Positions 1-8,629 of a stretch of 37,956 bases of DNA are shown here, one piece after another. Every line of letters starts with the position of its first letter. The first letter of the stretch is position 1. The translations under genes and the position numbers were made by a program. The stretch is from Beijerinckiaceae bacterium (GTDB lineage: Bacteria; Pseudomonadota; Alphaproteobacteria; Rhizobiales; Beijerinckiaceae), in contig JAIEQX010000135.1 of the NCBI GenBank assembly GCA_019747375.1, forward strand, positions 1 to 37,956. The letters are read 5' to 3'. Below the pieces are notes generated by a model that had not been told where the DNA came from, searched no databases, and saw nothing but the letters and a program-made list of their open reading frames with translations.

Positions 1-47
1 ACCCTCTCGCTGGGCTTGACTGCCGTGTCGAGCGGCTGCTCCGTTTG

Positions 48-434
48 CTACTCGCGGGCCATCAGACATTCGACATGGTAGGGCGCATCCGAATCGTTTG
101 ACACTTGGCGCTGCGTCGCCTCGATGAGGCGAAAGCCCTTCATGGAGCATGAAACCCGGACCGTCTTTGGATCGATCGTTGGTCCGAAACCGGTAAAACG
201 AAAGCGCCCCTCGGGATCGGTGGAGGTCAAGAGAGATTGTGACTTTCCGTAATCGGCCCTGACGGTAGCTCCCGTGATCGGTTTGTGCCCGCGAATGTCG
301 ACAGCCTCGCCAAAGAACGGCGGGCCATCCGCGGGATTGTCCTCGAGACCCTCGACGGCTCCGCCACCCGCGACAGCGAGCCGGGGCCCTGAAATCCCCA
401 GCAGAAGAAAAATGATGAAGACAAGGCGGCCCAT
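48..434 (-). CDS. Exported hypothetical protein with carboxypeptidase-regulatory-like (Ig-like) domain
   Basis: ORF 128 aa; N-terminal signal-like segment (MGRLVFIIFLLLGISGPRLAVA) and a 'VDIRGHKPITGATVRADYGKSQSLLTSTDPEGRFRFTGF' pattern typical of CarboxypepD_reg-like domains. Confidence 0.65.
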   Translation of the reverse strand: MGRLVFIIFLLLGISGPRLAVAGGGAVEGLEDNPADGPPFFGEAVDIRGHKPITGATVRADYGKSQSLLTSTDPEGRFRFTGFGPTIDPKTVRVSCSMKGFRLIEATQRQVSNDSDAPYHVECLMARE

Positions 435-468
435 TTGATCCTCGCGATGGCGGCTGCGGCTCGACGGT

Positions 469-789
469 CTAGCGCAGGAAGAACCCCCGCATGAGGTAGA
501 AGAAGGCCAGGATGACGAGCAGCGGCACGACCCATCCGATCCACGCCACGCCCTTCATCCGACTTGAAAACGGCAGGCTTGCGACGCTCGCCAGCGTCGC
601 GCCGAGGAATGCCGTGCCGATCCAGCCGAACCAGTACATCGCCGGCCCGCTACGCGCGGGTTGCGTCCAGGCATCCCAGTCGTTGATCCGGGGATGATAT
701 GTGACGAGCGCGATATTGGCCTGCTCGGCCAAGACATAGATCAGCGCGAAGGCGGCTGAAAAAAGTGGGAGGACGCGCGTGAAGCTCAT
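469..789 (-). CDS. Small integral membrane protein, unknown function
   Basis: ORF reading MSFTRVLPLFSAAFALIYVLAEQ...; about 3 hydrophobic segments; start chosen at internal ATG (cat at 787-789) so that it overlaps the upstream gene by 4 bp. Confidence 0.65.
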   Translation of the reverse strand: MSFTRVLPLFSAAFALIYVLAEQANIALVTYHPRINDWDAWTQPARSGPAMYWFGWIGTAFLGATLASVASLPFSSRMKGVAWIGWVVPLLVILAFFYLMRGFFLR

Positions 790-1250
790 TGGCCGAAGAG
801 CCCCCGGATATTGTTGAGCACATGTCCGACCAGAAATCCGAACCAGACGATGAAACACAGGATTGCCGCGGTGGCGCGGCGGCTGAAAGCCAGCGCTTCA
901 TCGAGTGGCTGGCGCCAAACGAACCAATAGAAAGGGAGCATTCCGAGGCCGATCGCCGCAAACTGCTCCTTCAACTCGAAGGAACCGTTCGCCGTCCATA
1001 GCCGTGCATTCTCGAGGTAGGTGCGCACGACCAAGCGATAGGGCGGATAGATCACCGCGCCCAGCAGAAACGTCAAGACAAACAGCACGATGATCGCGTT
1101 CGTGTAGCCGGCTCCCGGGACTCCGCGGAAGCGGGTCACGAAGCCCCCAGCTGCGCGCGCGGGCCACCAGACCGCCAGCGCCTGATGCGTTATGGCTCCC
1201 AGCAGCGCAACGGCGCAAAGGCCATGCACGATCAGCAGGACTGTAAACAC
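786..1250 (-). CDS. Integral membrane protein, unknown function
   Basis: 154 aa, about 4 hydrophobic segments (MFTVLLIVHGLCAVALLGAITHQALAVWW...); stop/start overlap with the next gene suggests translational coupling. Confidence 0.7.
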   Translation of the reverse strand: MFTVLLIVHGLCAVALLGAITHQALAVWWPARAAGGFVTRFRGVPGAGYTNAIIVLFVLTFLLGAVIYPPYRLVVRTYLENARLWTANGSFELKEQFAAIGLGMLPFYWFVWRQPLDEALAFSRRATAAILCFIVWFGFLVGHVLNNIRGLFGQ

Positions 1251-1307
1251 GCGAGAACCTCCCCTGCGGCTGCCTGACTCCCGGCCGCTCCTTCATGGGA
1301 GCGATCC

Positions 1308-3047
1308 TCAGCGCAATTTGTCGCGTGATGTTGCAATGGAGCGCGGTCGCTGTCGACTGCTTTTGCCGGGTTCCTGGCGCAGGCCCTCGAATGGGCCTTC
1401 GGCATGCACGATCTTCCCGCCCACCATCGTCAACAGCGAGTGAGTCCGAGCCAGTTCGTCAAGCGGCGCGCTCATCACGTCCTGAGACAGAACTGCGAGA
1501 TCCGCAAAAGTCCCGGGTTCAAGACGGCCGCGTACGCCTTCCTCCCCCGAGAACCATGCGCTTCCCTGCGTATACATCCGCAGCGCTGCCAGGCGGCCAG
1601 GAAGCTCGGAAAGCCCACGGGTGGGCTGGCCTGAAAGCGTGCGCCCATCGATGAGCCATTTCAGAGCCACGAAAGGATTGTAGGTCATCACACGATGCGC
1701 ATCGGTGCCGAAGCCGATATTCAATCCGAGCCGTCGCGCAGACACGAAAGGCGGCATCGTCTCATTTCTTGCCTGCGTATAGGCTGCAAGAAAGGACGGG
1801 GCGGCGAAAAGCAGGCGGTTCTGCGCCAGCCAGCCGAGATCCATCGCCCTCATGCGCGCCAGCGTCTCGATCCGCGCATCATGCACATGTGCGATCGACC
1901 AGCGCAGATCGCCGATAGGCCAGCGTCGCGCAACGCGATCGATGACATCGAGCAGGTGATGCGCGGAGGCGTCATTGTTCCAGTGCAGGGTCACGCGTTG
2001 GCGCATGCGCGCCGCCCACGACAGCACCTCTTCCAGACCCGCGAGCGCTGCGGCGTCAGGGGATTCATTATTGTACATCGCCCATGTAACGCATTCCCCC
2101 AAACCGTTGAATCGCAGCCACGCATCGCCTTCCGGCTGCTCCTTCAGGATCTTGCTAAAGTCAGCCAATTCCGTTCCCGCATGCGGCGCGCAGAGGGAAT
2201 ACCGAATGCGTAGATCAAGCTGACCGGCGCGTTGCAGGTCCTTCACGGCGGCATAGTCTTCGAGCGCGAGATTGTGGCCGCCGGGATCCAACACGCCCGT
2301 GACGCCGAAGCGCAAAAGCTCCCTGACAAACGCCCGCGTCCCCTGTTTTGCGGCCGCGAGATCGGCTTTCGGCAGCCGTCCATACAATGCCACGACGGCG
2401 TCGATGTCTCCCAGGATCCAGCCCGTCTTGCGCCCCGCCTCGTCGCGGTCGAGACGGCCATTGCCGGGCACATCCATATCCTCTGCTATGCCAAGCTTCA
2501 TGAAGCCGGAGGGGGAAAGCAGAACTGCCACATAAGACAGCTGGATGTAGACAGGATGCGCGGGAGCCGCCGCCGTGACCTCGGCTTGCGTAGGTCGTCG
2601 TCGCTCGACGAATTGCTGGGGGTTCCAGCCGCCCGCCACGATGATCCAGTCGCCCGGTGGAGTGCGCGCTGCGGCCTCGGTCAGGCGGCTGAGCGCGTCC
2701 TGCAGGCTGTTCACGCCAATCCAGCTGACCTCGCGCGTGAAGGTAAGCCCGGCTCGAATGGCGTGAATGTGGGAATCGATCAGGCCCGGGATGACGGTGC
2801 GGCCGCCCAGATCGATGAAACGAGCGTTCGGCGGCAGGCTTGCTTCCGCCTCCGCCCGGGATCCAATGGCCGAAACAAGTCCCTTGGAGATCGCCAACGC
2901 GTCAACGACTCGCCCGGTGGGATCAAGCGTCTGGATGCGGCCATTGAAAAGCAGCGTATCGCCCGGCTGCGCAGGACACGGTGTCGCTGAAGCGAGCACG
3001 ATCAGCGTGGCTCCTAGCGCGCGCCGAAGACTTCGACGATGTCTCAA
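1308..3047 (-). CDS. Exported amidohydrolase family protein (YtcJ/Amidohydro_3-like)
   Basis: 579 aa; N-terminal signal-like peptide (ALGATLIVLASATPCPAQ); 'DLGGRTVIPGLIDSHIHAI' metal-site motif, 'HWNNDA', 'GTDAHRV' and 'LEPGTFADLAVL' C-terminal motif. Confidence 0.88.
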   Translation of the reverse strand: MRHRRSLRRALGATLIVLASATPCPAQPGDTLLFNGRIQTLDPTGRVVDALAISKGLVSAIGSRAEAEASLPPNARFIDLGGRTVIPGLIDSHIHAIRAGLTFTREVSWIGVNSLQDALSRLTEAAARTPPGDWIIVAGGWNPQQFVERRRPTQAEVTAAAPAHPVYIQLSYVAVLLSPSGFMKLGIAEDMDVPGNGRLDRDEAGRKTGWILGDIDAVVALYGRLPKADLAAAKQGTRAFVRELLRFGVTGVLDPGGHNLALEDYAAVKDLQRAGQLDLRIRYSLCAPHAGTELADFSKILKEQPEGDAWLRFNGLGECVTWAMYNNESPDAAALAGLEEVLSWAARMRQRVTLHWNNDASAHHLLDVIDRVARRWPIGDLRWSIAHVHDARIETLARMRAMDLGWLAQNRLLFAAPSFLAAYTQARNETMPPFVSARRLGLNIGFGTDAHRVMTYNPFVALKWLIDGRTLSGQPTRGLSELPGRLAALRMYTQGSAWFSGEEGVRGRLEPGTFADLAVLSQDVMSAPLDELARTHSLLTMVGGKIVHAEGPFEGLRQEPGKSSRQRPRSIATSRDKLR

Positions 3048-3140
3048 CCCGCCTCTCCCCTTCGACGTCCGGCGATCAAAGCACCGTTGCGGCTCCGGGT
3101 CGACCCGCGGATCGACAACAGTCTGAGTTTGCGGCTGCCC

Positions 3141-3422
3141 TCACCCGCCGCTGATCGCCGTCAGGATGTAGACGTCGGTTCCTGGCGCCAGCCGGGTGTC
3201 GAGCTTCGCGCGTCGTCCATCGACGAATACATTGATATGCCGACGAATGGCTGGGCTGCTGTCGCGGATCCGGTCGCCCATGCCGGGCCATCGCGCATCG
3301 AGCGCGTCCACGACTTCCGCCACGCTGCCCGCCTGCAGCTGAAGGCGGGGCTCTGCGTCGGGAAAGAGCCGTAGGAGAAGCGACGGCAACCTCACATCCA
3401 CGATGCCATCATGGGAGGTCAT
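3141..3422 (-). CDS. MoaD/ThiS-like ubiquitin-fold protein ending in Gly-Gly
   Basis: 93 aa; 'RLPSLLLRLFPDAEPRLQLQAGSVAEVVDALDARWPGM...INVFVDGRRA...LAPGTDVYILTAISGG*' matches the MoaD/ThiS pattern with terminal GG. Confidence 0.85.
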   Translation of the reverse strand: MTSHDGIVDVRLPSLLLRLFPDAEPRLQLQAGSVAEVVDALDARWPGMGDRIRDSSPAIRRHINVFVDGRRAKLDTRLAPGTDVYILTAISGG

Positions 3423-3432
3423 GGAAGCGCGC

Positions 3433-4533
3433 TCACGTTCCGGAACCCATCACGTCATCCTCAATCACGAGCGTTTCGACGGAAGAGATCATGGGCAGGT
3501 GTTGGGCGATTTGTATCCAAGTTTCGCCTTCGTCGCGGCTCGCATAGACGCTGCCCGAATTGGTGCCGAAATAAACCCCCGCCTCGTCGAGCGTATCGGT
3601 GGCGAGCGCTTGCCGCAGCACGGCGAAATAGGCGCTTTCCTGCGGCAGTCCGGAGCGCATCGCCTGCCAGGTCGCTCCGCCATCGCGTGTCCGCCAGACG
3701 GCGGCCTTTGCGTCTGGCATGAAGCGGCCCTTGATGTCGCCGTTGAGCGGCAGGAGATAAAGCGTGTCTGAATCACGGGGGTGAACGGCTGCCGGGAAGC
3801 CGAACGACGAAGGCAGCCCTGCCTCGATACTGTCCCAGGTGCGCCCCCCATCGTCGCTGCGATACATGCCGCAATGGTTCTGCTGGTAGAGGCGATCGCT
3901 GTCTTCCGCCTTTACGACGCTGTGAACGCATTGGCCGAATTCTGGATATTTCTGGTCATCCGGCATGAAATCAGCGCGCGTGCCGCGGTTGCGCGGCTCC
4001 CATGTCATCCCGCCATCGGCGGAATGAAAAACGCCCGCAGCGGAAATTCCAATCCAGATCTTCTGCGTATCCTGCTTGTCGATCACCAAGGAATGCAGGA
4101 TCAGGCCGGCGCCGCCGGGATTCCACTCCGGCCTCGTTGGATGGCGTTGCAGGCCGTCGAGATGTGTAAACGTCTCCCCCGCGTCATCGCTCCTGAAAAG
4201 GCCCGCCGGCTCGACGCCGGCATAGAGCGCGCCGTCCCGCATCGCCAGACTCCAGACGGTCTTGATCGGCGCGACGCCGGTTTCATACGCGAGTCCCGCG
4301 CTGGAATGTGTCCAATTGTTGCCGAGATCGGTGGATTTCCAGACAGCCGGACCAAACCACTCGCTGCCGCCTCCAGCAAAAATCGTCCCAGTCTTAGGAT
4401 CGCCGATCGCATGCTGAATGGGCCATGTCTCGCAGAATGGTCCACCTAAGCGCCAGTCCTTGCGCGCAGCATCGCTCTCGAGGACAAACACGCCTTTCTT
4501 TGTGGCGACCAGAACAAACACACGCGTAGCCAT
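3433..4533 (-). CDS. BNR/YVTN-repeat beta-propeller protein (exo-sialidase/VPS10-like fold)
   Basis: 366 aa with repeated 'WKSTDLGNNWTH', 'FRSDDAGETFTHL', 'FHSADGGMTWEP', 'YRSDDGGRTWDSI', 'WRTRDGGATWQA', 'YASRDEGETWIQI' Asp-box motifs. Confidence 0.88.
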   Translation of the reverse strand: MATRVFVLVATKKGVFVLESDAARKDWRLGGPFCETWPIQHAIGDPKTGTIFAGGGSEWFGPAVWKSTDLGNNWTHSSAGLAYETGVAPIKTVWSLAMRDGALYAGVEPAGLFRSDDAGETFTHLDGLQRHPTRPEWNPGGAGLILHSLVIDKQDTQKIWIGISAAGVFHSADGGMTWEPRNRGTRADFMPDDQKYPEFGQCVHSVVKAEDSDRLYQQNHCGMYRSDDGGRTWDSIEAGLPSSFGFPAAVHPRDSDTLYLLPLNGDIKGRFMPDAKAAVWRTRDGGATWQAMRSGLPQESAYFAVLRQALATDTLDEAGVYFGTNSGSVYASRDEGETWIQIAQHLPMISSVETLVIEDDVMGSGT

Positions 4534-4910
4534 ATCCGACTCCCCCGGCTTCGACTGAGACGCAAATGCCCGGCCTACGCCGCATGGACGGCGCGCTCCA
4601 GCTGAGCGAAATCGAGTTTGACCATTTGATCATGGCCAGCATGGCGCGCGTGGATGGGCTTCGCCTGCTCAGCCAGCGCCTCGCCTATCCATCGTGCTTC
4701 TCCTCTTCCGGCGCTTTTGACGAGGACGAGCCCTGTCGTCGCAATCCGACAAACGAGCCGATTTTTTTTGGAAGACCGGGTCGGCCTCGCATCAGGCCCG
4801 ATCAGCGCAATCTCGCCCGTCAGGAACGGCCGCGGAAGCTGCACGGTCGGGAGACCGGAAGCGATGCCGCGCCCTGACGGCCGACGCCTGGTCGAAAAAA
4901 GCGCAGGATT

Positions 4911-4995
4911 TGGTGCCCCTAGCCGGAATCGAACCAGCACTCCTTGCGGAATCCGATTTTGAGTCGGACGCGTCTACCAGTTCCGCCATAGGGGC
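4911..4995 (-). tRNA. tRNA-Leu (anticodon CAA), CCA encoded
   Basis: Reverse complement GCCCCTATGGCGGAACTGGTAGACGCGTCCGACTCAAAATCGGATTCCGCAAGGAGTGCTGGTTCGATTCCGGCTAGGGGCACCA; acceptor GCCCCTA/TAGGGGC, T-arm GGTTCGATTCC, anticodon stem TCCGA-CTCAAAA-TCGGA. Confidence 0.95.
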
Positions 4996-5153
4996 GCAGC
5001 CTTGCGGCCACCACGCAGGAAATACATAAGACCCCGGCTTTGCGCAACTGCCCGCGAACGTCCGTCTGGAACGATGGGCCGCGCCCCGGGGTTGAACGCC
5101 TGACAAGGGCGGTCGTCAAGGAACGCGCCCCTTACACAGGAGGGTCGTCACTC

Positions 5154-5510
5154 ATGAGCTACACGTCATCCAACTCTCACCTCGCCGCCATAAGCCACGA
5201 TCCGCTCGAGACGGGGTACGAAAACTCCCGCCGCGCGAGACAGTCGGACTATTCGCGCCCGTACGCGGGCCCCGACACAATTCGCCCCCTCCTGTTGGCG
5301 GGCGCTCTGGGGTTGTTCGCCGCATGGGTGGTCTCCGGAGCGACGTTCTCCGGCAGCCCCGCCCGCGCCGGACGCCCCTATCGCGGACGCGGCTATGTGC
5401 CGGCCGATAGTCTGTCGCCGCCTTCCCAGGCTCGCGCCCGGCCGGGTGTTGTACCGCCCGAGGGCCGATCGTCGAACCGGGAGTTCGAGATGGACGCCAT
5501 GAACCCCTGA
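5154..5510 (+). CDS. Hypothetical protein with one hydrophobic segment, Pro/Arg/Gly-rich tail
   Basis: ORF from ATG 5154 preceded by AGGAGGG; 'IRPLLLAGALGLFAAWVVSGATF' hydrophobic segment. Confidence 0.55.
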   Translation: MSYTSSNSHLAAISHDPLETGYENSRRARQSDYSRPYAGPDTIRPLLLAGALGLFAAWVVSGATFSGSPARAGRPYRGRGYVPADSLSPPSQARARPGVVPPEGRSSNREFEMDAMNP

Positions 5511-5856
5511 GCTTGCCCGGACGCATCCGGTTCTCGCCGCACTGCAAAAAATCATTGCGGCGCAGCGACGAATTTAAAGCTTAATGCAAAAGTCCCATAG
5601 CTTGGCCTCTGGGATAGAGATCACGAATCGTGCATGATCAATGCAAGGCGCGCACCGACCGAAAGGCTCGCGAGCCGGATAGAAGATTTCCAGCCGGCCG
5701 GTCTGATCACCCGCGCCCGGCGAAGGCGGAGGGGCCGGAACATCTTTCCCATCCGACTCACGCGCGCTCCCGACGGACCGCCCTGAGCTGAAAGGCCGGG
5801 GCGGTCCGGCCTCTTCGATGAACACATGCTCCCATGGCCAGATGCTCCCTCGCCCC

Positions 5857-5881
5857 GGAACGCCTTGCGCGCCGGCTCGTT
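5857..5881 (+). promoter_or_regulatory. Candidate sigma-EcfG (general stress response) promoter GGAAC-N16-CGTT
   Basis: GGAAC at 5857-5861, 16-nt spacer, CGTT at 5878-5881, 33 bp before the ATG at 5915; exact match to the alphaproteobacterial EcfG consensus as I know it. Confidence 0.6.
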
Positions 5882-5914
5882 TCGCGGATCTGAAAACCAG
5901 CCCGGAGAGCCGCC

Positions 5915-6238
5915 ATGGCGAAGCAGCGCGCAAGCCAGAAGAAAACCGTTGAACGGGTGATGCAGGAGTTCAAGGAGGGCGACCTGCAATCATCGTCCGG
6001 CGATAAGGTCACTTCCCGAAAACAGGCCGTTGCGATTGCATTGAGCGAAGCGGGGTCGTCTAACCAGAAAACGCCAGCGCAAAACAGGCGCGCGGCAGGC
6101 AAGGCCCGACAGGCGTCCCCGAAGAAATCCTCGACGCGCAAGCCCGCCGCCCGCAAGGCCCCGTCTCGAAAATCTTCGAAAACCTCGACCGGCAAGACGA
6201 CGAGCGCAAAGAAGACCGGCGCGAAATTGCGCGCCTGA
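5915..6238 (+). CDS. DUF6496-like protein with histone-H1-like Lys/Ala/Ser-rich tail
   Basis: 'KKTVERVMQEFKEGDLQSSSGDKVTSRKQAVAIALSEAG' resembles DUF6496; tail 'ASPKKSSTRKPAARKAPSRKSSKTSTGKTTSAKKTGAKLRA'. Confidence 0.8.
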   Translation: MAKQRASQKKTVERVMQEFKEGDLQSSSGDKVTSRKQAVAIALSEAGSSNQKTPAQNRRAAGKARQASPKKSSTRKPAARKAPSRKSSKTSTGKTTSAKKTGAKLRA

Positions 6239-6340
6239 ACATTTTTGGCAGGATGCGCGACCGCGCGACGCAAACGCGGATCCTGACGAAGGTTTGAAAC
6301 TGTCAGCAAATTGTCAACAAACGCGAGGCACCATCGTTGG

Positions 6341-6735
6341 ATGGATGATTCGCTGGACAGCTCTATCTTTCAATTCTCGCGGCTAGAAGCCTCGACCCCG
6401 CATGCTCCCGTACGTCCAAATTGTTTCGGGACGGCGTCGCCAAAATGGCCAAGAAGGTCGCGGAGGAAGCCGTGGAAGTCGGTTTGGACGCAGTGCAGCG
6501 CAGACGTGAAAGCGTCGTGCTGGAAAGCGCCGACCTCATATACAATCTGGCGGTGCTGTGGGCCCAGTGCGGGGTTACGCCAGCGGAAGTCTTGAACGAA
6601 TTGAGCCGCCGGGAATCGCTCTACGGAATCGCCGAGAAGCTCCGCAAGGGGGCCGGTCATGCGCCTGTCAAAGGCGCCCGAACCGCACGAAACAGCGGGC
6701 GACCGACGGGCCCCGCGCTGAAGGCCGCAAGTTAG
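6341..6735 (+). pseudogene. Phosphoribosyl-ATP pyrophosphatase-like (HisE) gene with apparent single-base frameshift near its 5' end
   Basis: Frame of ORF 6421-6735 extends upstream without stop as LYLSILAARSLDPACSRTSKLFRDGVAKMAKKVAEEAVEV..., matching HisE N-termini, but has no ATG/GTG/TTG start before 6421; MDDSLD at 6341-6358 in the neighbouring frame supplies a fitting N-terminus. It could also be an intact gene with a sequencing error, or a gene starting at TTG 6421. Confidence 0.6.
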
Positions 6736-7235
6736 GCTGGCGACCCAAAGCGAGCAAATTCGGCAACGACCTTTTCGTAGACCGGTCGCTTGAAAGGAAT
6801 GATGAGTCCCGGCAATTCGCTCATCTTCACCCAGCGCCAGGCGTCGAATTCGGGCTTGTGGCCGCCCGCCGGGTGATCGATGTCGATTTCCGACTCCGCC
6901 CCGTTGAATCGCAACGCAAACCATTTTTGCGTCTGCCCGGCATATCGACCCTTCCAGGCGGATTGCGCGATGTCCTCGGGCAGATCGTATGTGTGCCAGT
7001 CTGCTGCTTCGCCGAGAAGCGTGACGCTGGTGACGTTGGTTTCTTCGGCAAGTTCGCGCAACGCCGCCTTGTAGGCATCTTCACGCTCGTCGATTCCCCC
7101 CTGCGGCATCTGCCATTCGTGTCCCGGCGCCACATGCTCCTTCAACGCCTTGTTCCGACGTCGCCCGACGAACACGAGCCCATGGCGATTGATCAGCATC
7201 ACGCCGACGCACGGTCGATAAACTTTGGCCGTCAT
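6732..7235 (-). CDS. rppH: RNA pyrophosphohydrolase, Nudix family
   Basis: '[21 protein letters not shown]...[28 protein letters not shown]' Nudix box; RppH-like N-terminus. Confidence 0.93.
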   Translation of the reverse strand: MTAKVYRPCVGVMLINRHGLVFVGRRRNKALKEHVAPGHEWQMPQGGIDEREDAYKAALRELAEETNVTSVTLLGEAADWHTYDLPEDIAQSAWKGRYAGQTQKWFALRFNGAESEIDIDHPAGGHKPEFDAWRWVKMSELPGLIIPFKRPVYEKVVAEFARFGSPA

Positions 7236-7248
7236 GCAAATCTCCGGA

Positions 7249-8463
7249 TCACCGCGCTGAGGTGCGCGATGCGGGCGCTATCACGGCTGTGAGCGGCACC
7301 AACGCCACGCCGCGCTGTTCGAGCCCTTGTGTGAATCGCGCGATACGCTCGACCGTCTGGGGCAAACCGCTCGCCATGCCGATCGCAGTACCCTTTTCGC
7401 GCGCCAGCTTTTCGAGCCGCTGCAGCGCAGCTTCAATGTCCTCGGCCCGTTGCGACGCGTCGATCACCACATCGGCGCGAGACGCGGAAACCCCGGCTGC
7501 GGCCGCGACTGTCGGGGCGAGCGATTGCGGCGAAGAGCCGTCGTCGAAAAACAACAGCCCACGGTCGCCGATCTCGCGCATCACCGGCGACAAGGCGTTC
7601 TGGCTGGTCGTGAATCGCGCGCCCAGAAAGTTGGTGACGCCGACGTAGCCCGGGAAACGGCTCATCTGCCAATGCAACGTGTCGATGGTTTTCGCCGCGG
7701 ATGCGTCCGTCAGCAACGCGCGGGCGCCGCCTGCATCCTTGTCAAATCCTTCCATCGGCGACTGCAGCAGAATTTCGTGCCCGGCGGTGCGCGCCGTCGC
7801 GGCCTGCTGGGCCAGGTCGGATCCATAGGGTGCGAAGGCAAGGGTCACGGCGGCCGGCAGTTTGTCGATCGCGCCGCTCGTCGCGGTCTGGCTCAATCCC
7901 ATGCCACCCACCACAATCGCAATGCGGGGCGCGCCCGCCCGCATATTGGTGGGCATGATGAGCGGCCGCGCGTAAACCTCGGAGGGACGCGCGCCGTCGG
8001 CGCCGATCTTTGGCAGCGGACCGTGCGTACCCTTTTCGACGAGACGCCGGTCGGGCGCGGGAGCGAGTTGAACCCCGATCTCGTCCGGGATGCGGATGAT
8101 CAAGGCGCCAGGCGCGTCGCCGCCACCACGCCGCACGACCTTCACGCCGCTCTCGGTTTCGACCTGGTTGCCGAGCGCGCGGCGAGCCGTCGACACGCTG
8201 GCGGTGACGTCGTCGCGCGACTCCGGCATGTCCGGAACGCGAATCTGCTTGGGCGGAGACACATATTCAATCGGCGTCACGACCCGCGGATAACCGCCCG
8301 CGCCATCGTCGGTGACGATCATGAACGCCACAAGGCTGGCGCCAAGGATGCCCATTCCGCCGAGCGCGAACGCGCCCCAGGGAAGGTCGCGTACGACGGG
8401 CGCAGTAATCAATCCGGATTCGCGAGCGAATCCGAGCGGCGCGTTCAGATCATCCCCAGCCAT
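7249..8463 (-). CDS. Divergent polysaccharide deacetylase family protein
   Basis: '[35 protein letters not shown]...[12 protein letters not shown]...[16 protein letters not shown]' typical of the divergent polysaccharide deacetylase (YibQ) family; located after ctpA. Confidence 0.85.
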   Translation of the reverse strand: MAGDDLNAPLGFARESGLITAPVVRDLPWGAFALGGMGILGASLVAFMIVTDDGAGGYPRVVTPIEYVSPPKQIRVPDMPESRDDVTASVSTARRALGNQVETESGVKVVRRGGGDAPGALIIRIPDEIGVQLAPAPDRRLVEKGTHGPLPKIGADGARPSEVYARPLIMPTNMRAGAPRIAIVVGGMGLSQTATSGAIDKLPAAVTLAFAPYGSDLAQQAATARTAGHEILLQSPMEGFDKDAGGARALLTDASAAKTIDTLHWQMSRFPGYVGVTNFLGARFTTSQNALSPVMREIGDRGLLFFDDGSSPQSLAPTVAAAAGVSASRADVVIDASQRAEDIEAALQRLEKLAREKGTAIGMASGLPQTVERIARFTQGLEQRGVALVPLTAVIAPASRTSAR

Positions 8464-8531
8464 GGTTGAAATCCTAAGGTGGGCTTTCAAAACCAGCAGC
8501 GCCGGACGCCCGAAATCGAAAACGAATCAAA

Positions 8532-8569
8532 GGGCCCGACGAGGCATTCTTATGCCATACGCCGGGCCC
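8532..8569 (-). terminator. Candidate terminator hairpin after ctpA
   Basis: Nested inverted repeat gggcccg...cgggccc with inner ggcat/atgcc; followed on the minus strand by TTTGATTCGTTTTCG. Confidence 0.5.
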
Positions 8570-8629
8570 GTCGAGATCGTAAGCAGCAGGTGGAACGACA
8601 ATTGTTTCAGCTGCGTTCAAAAGCTGTCT

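Noticed and set aside
4760-4770. Run of eight T (attttttttgg)
   Set aside because: No convincing GC hairpin immediately upstream, so not called as a terminator
5574-6309. Minus-strand ORFs (119, 122 and 183 aa) over the DUF6496 region
   Set aside because: Overlap each other and the better-supported plus-strand gene with promoter and ribosome-binding site
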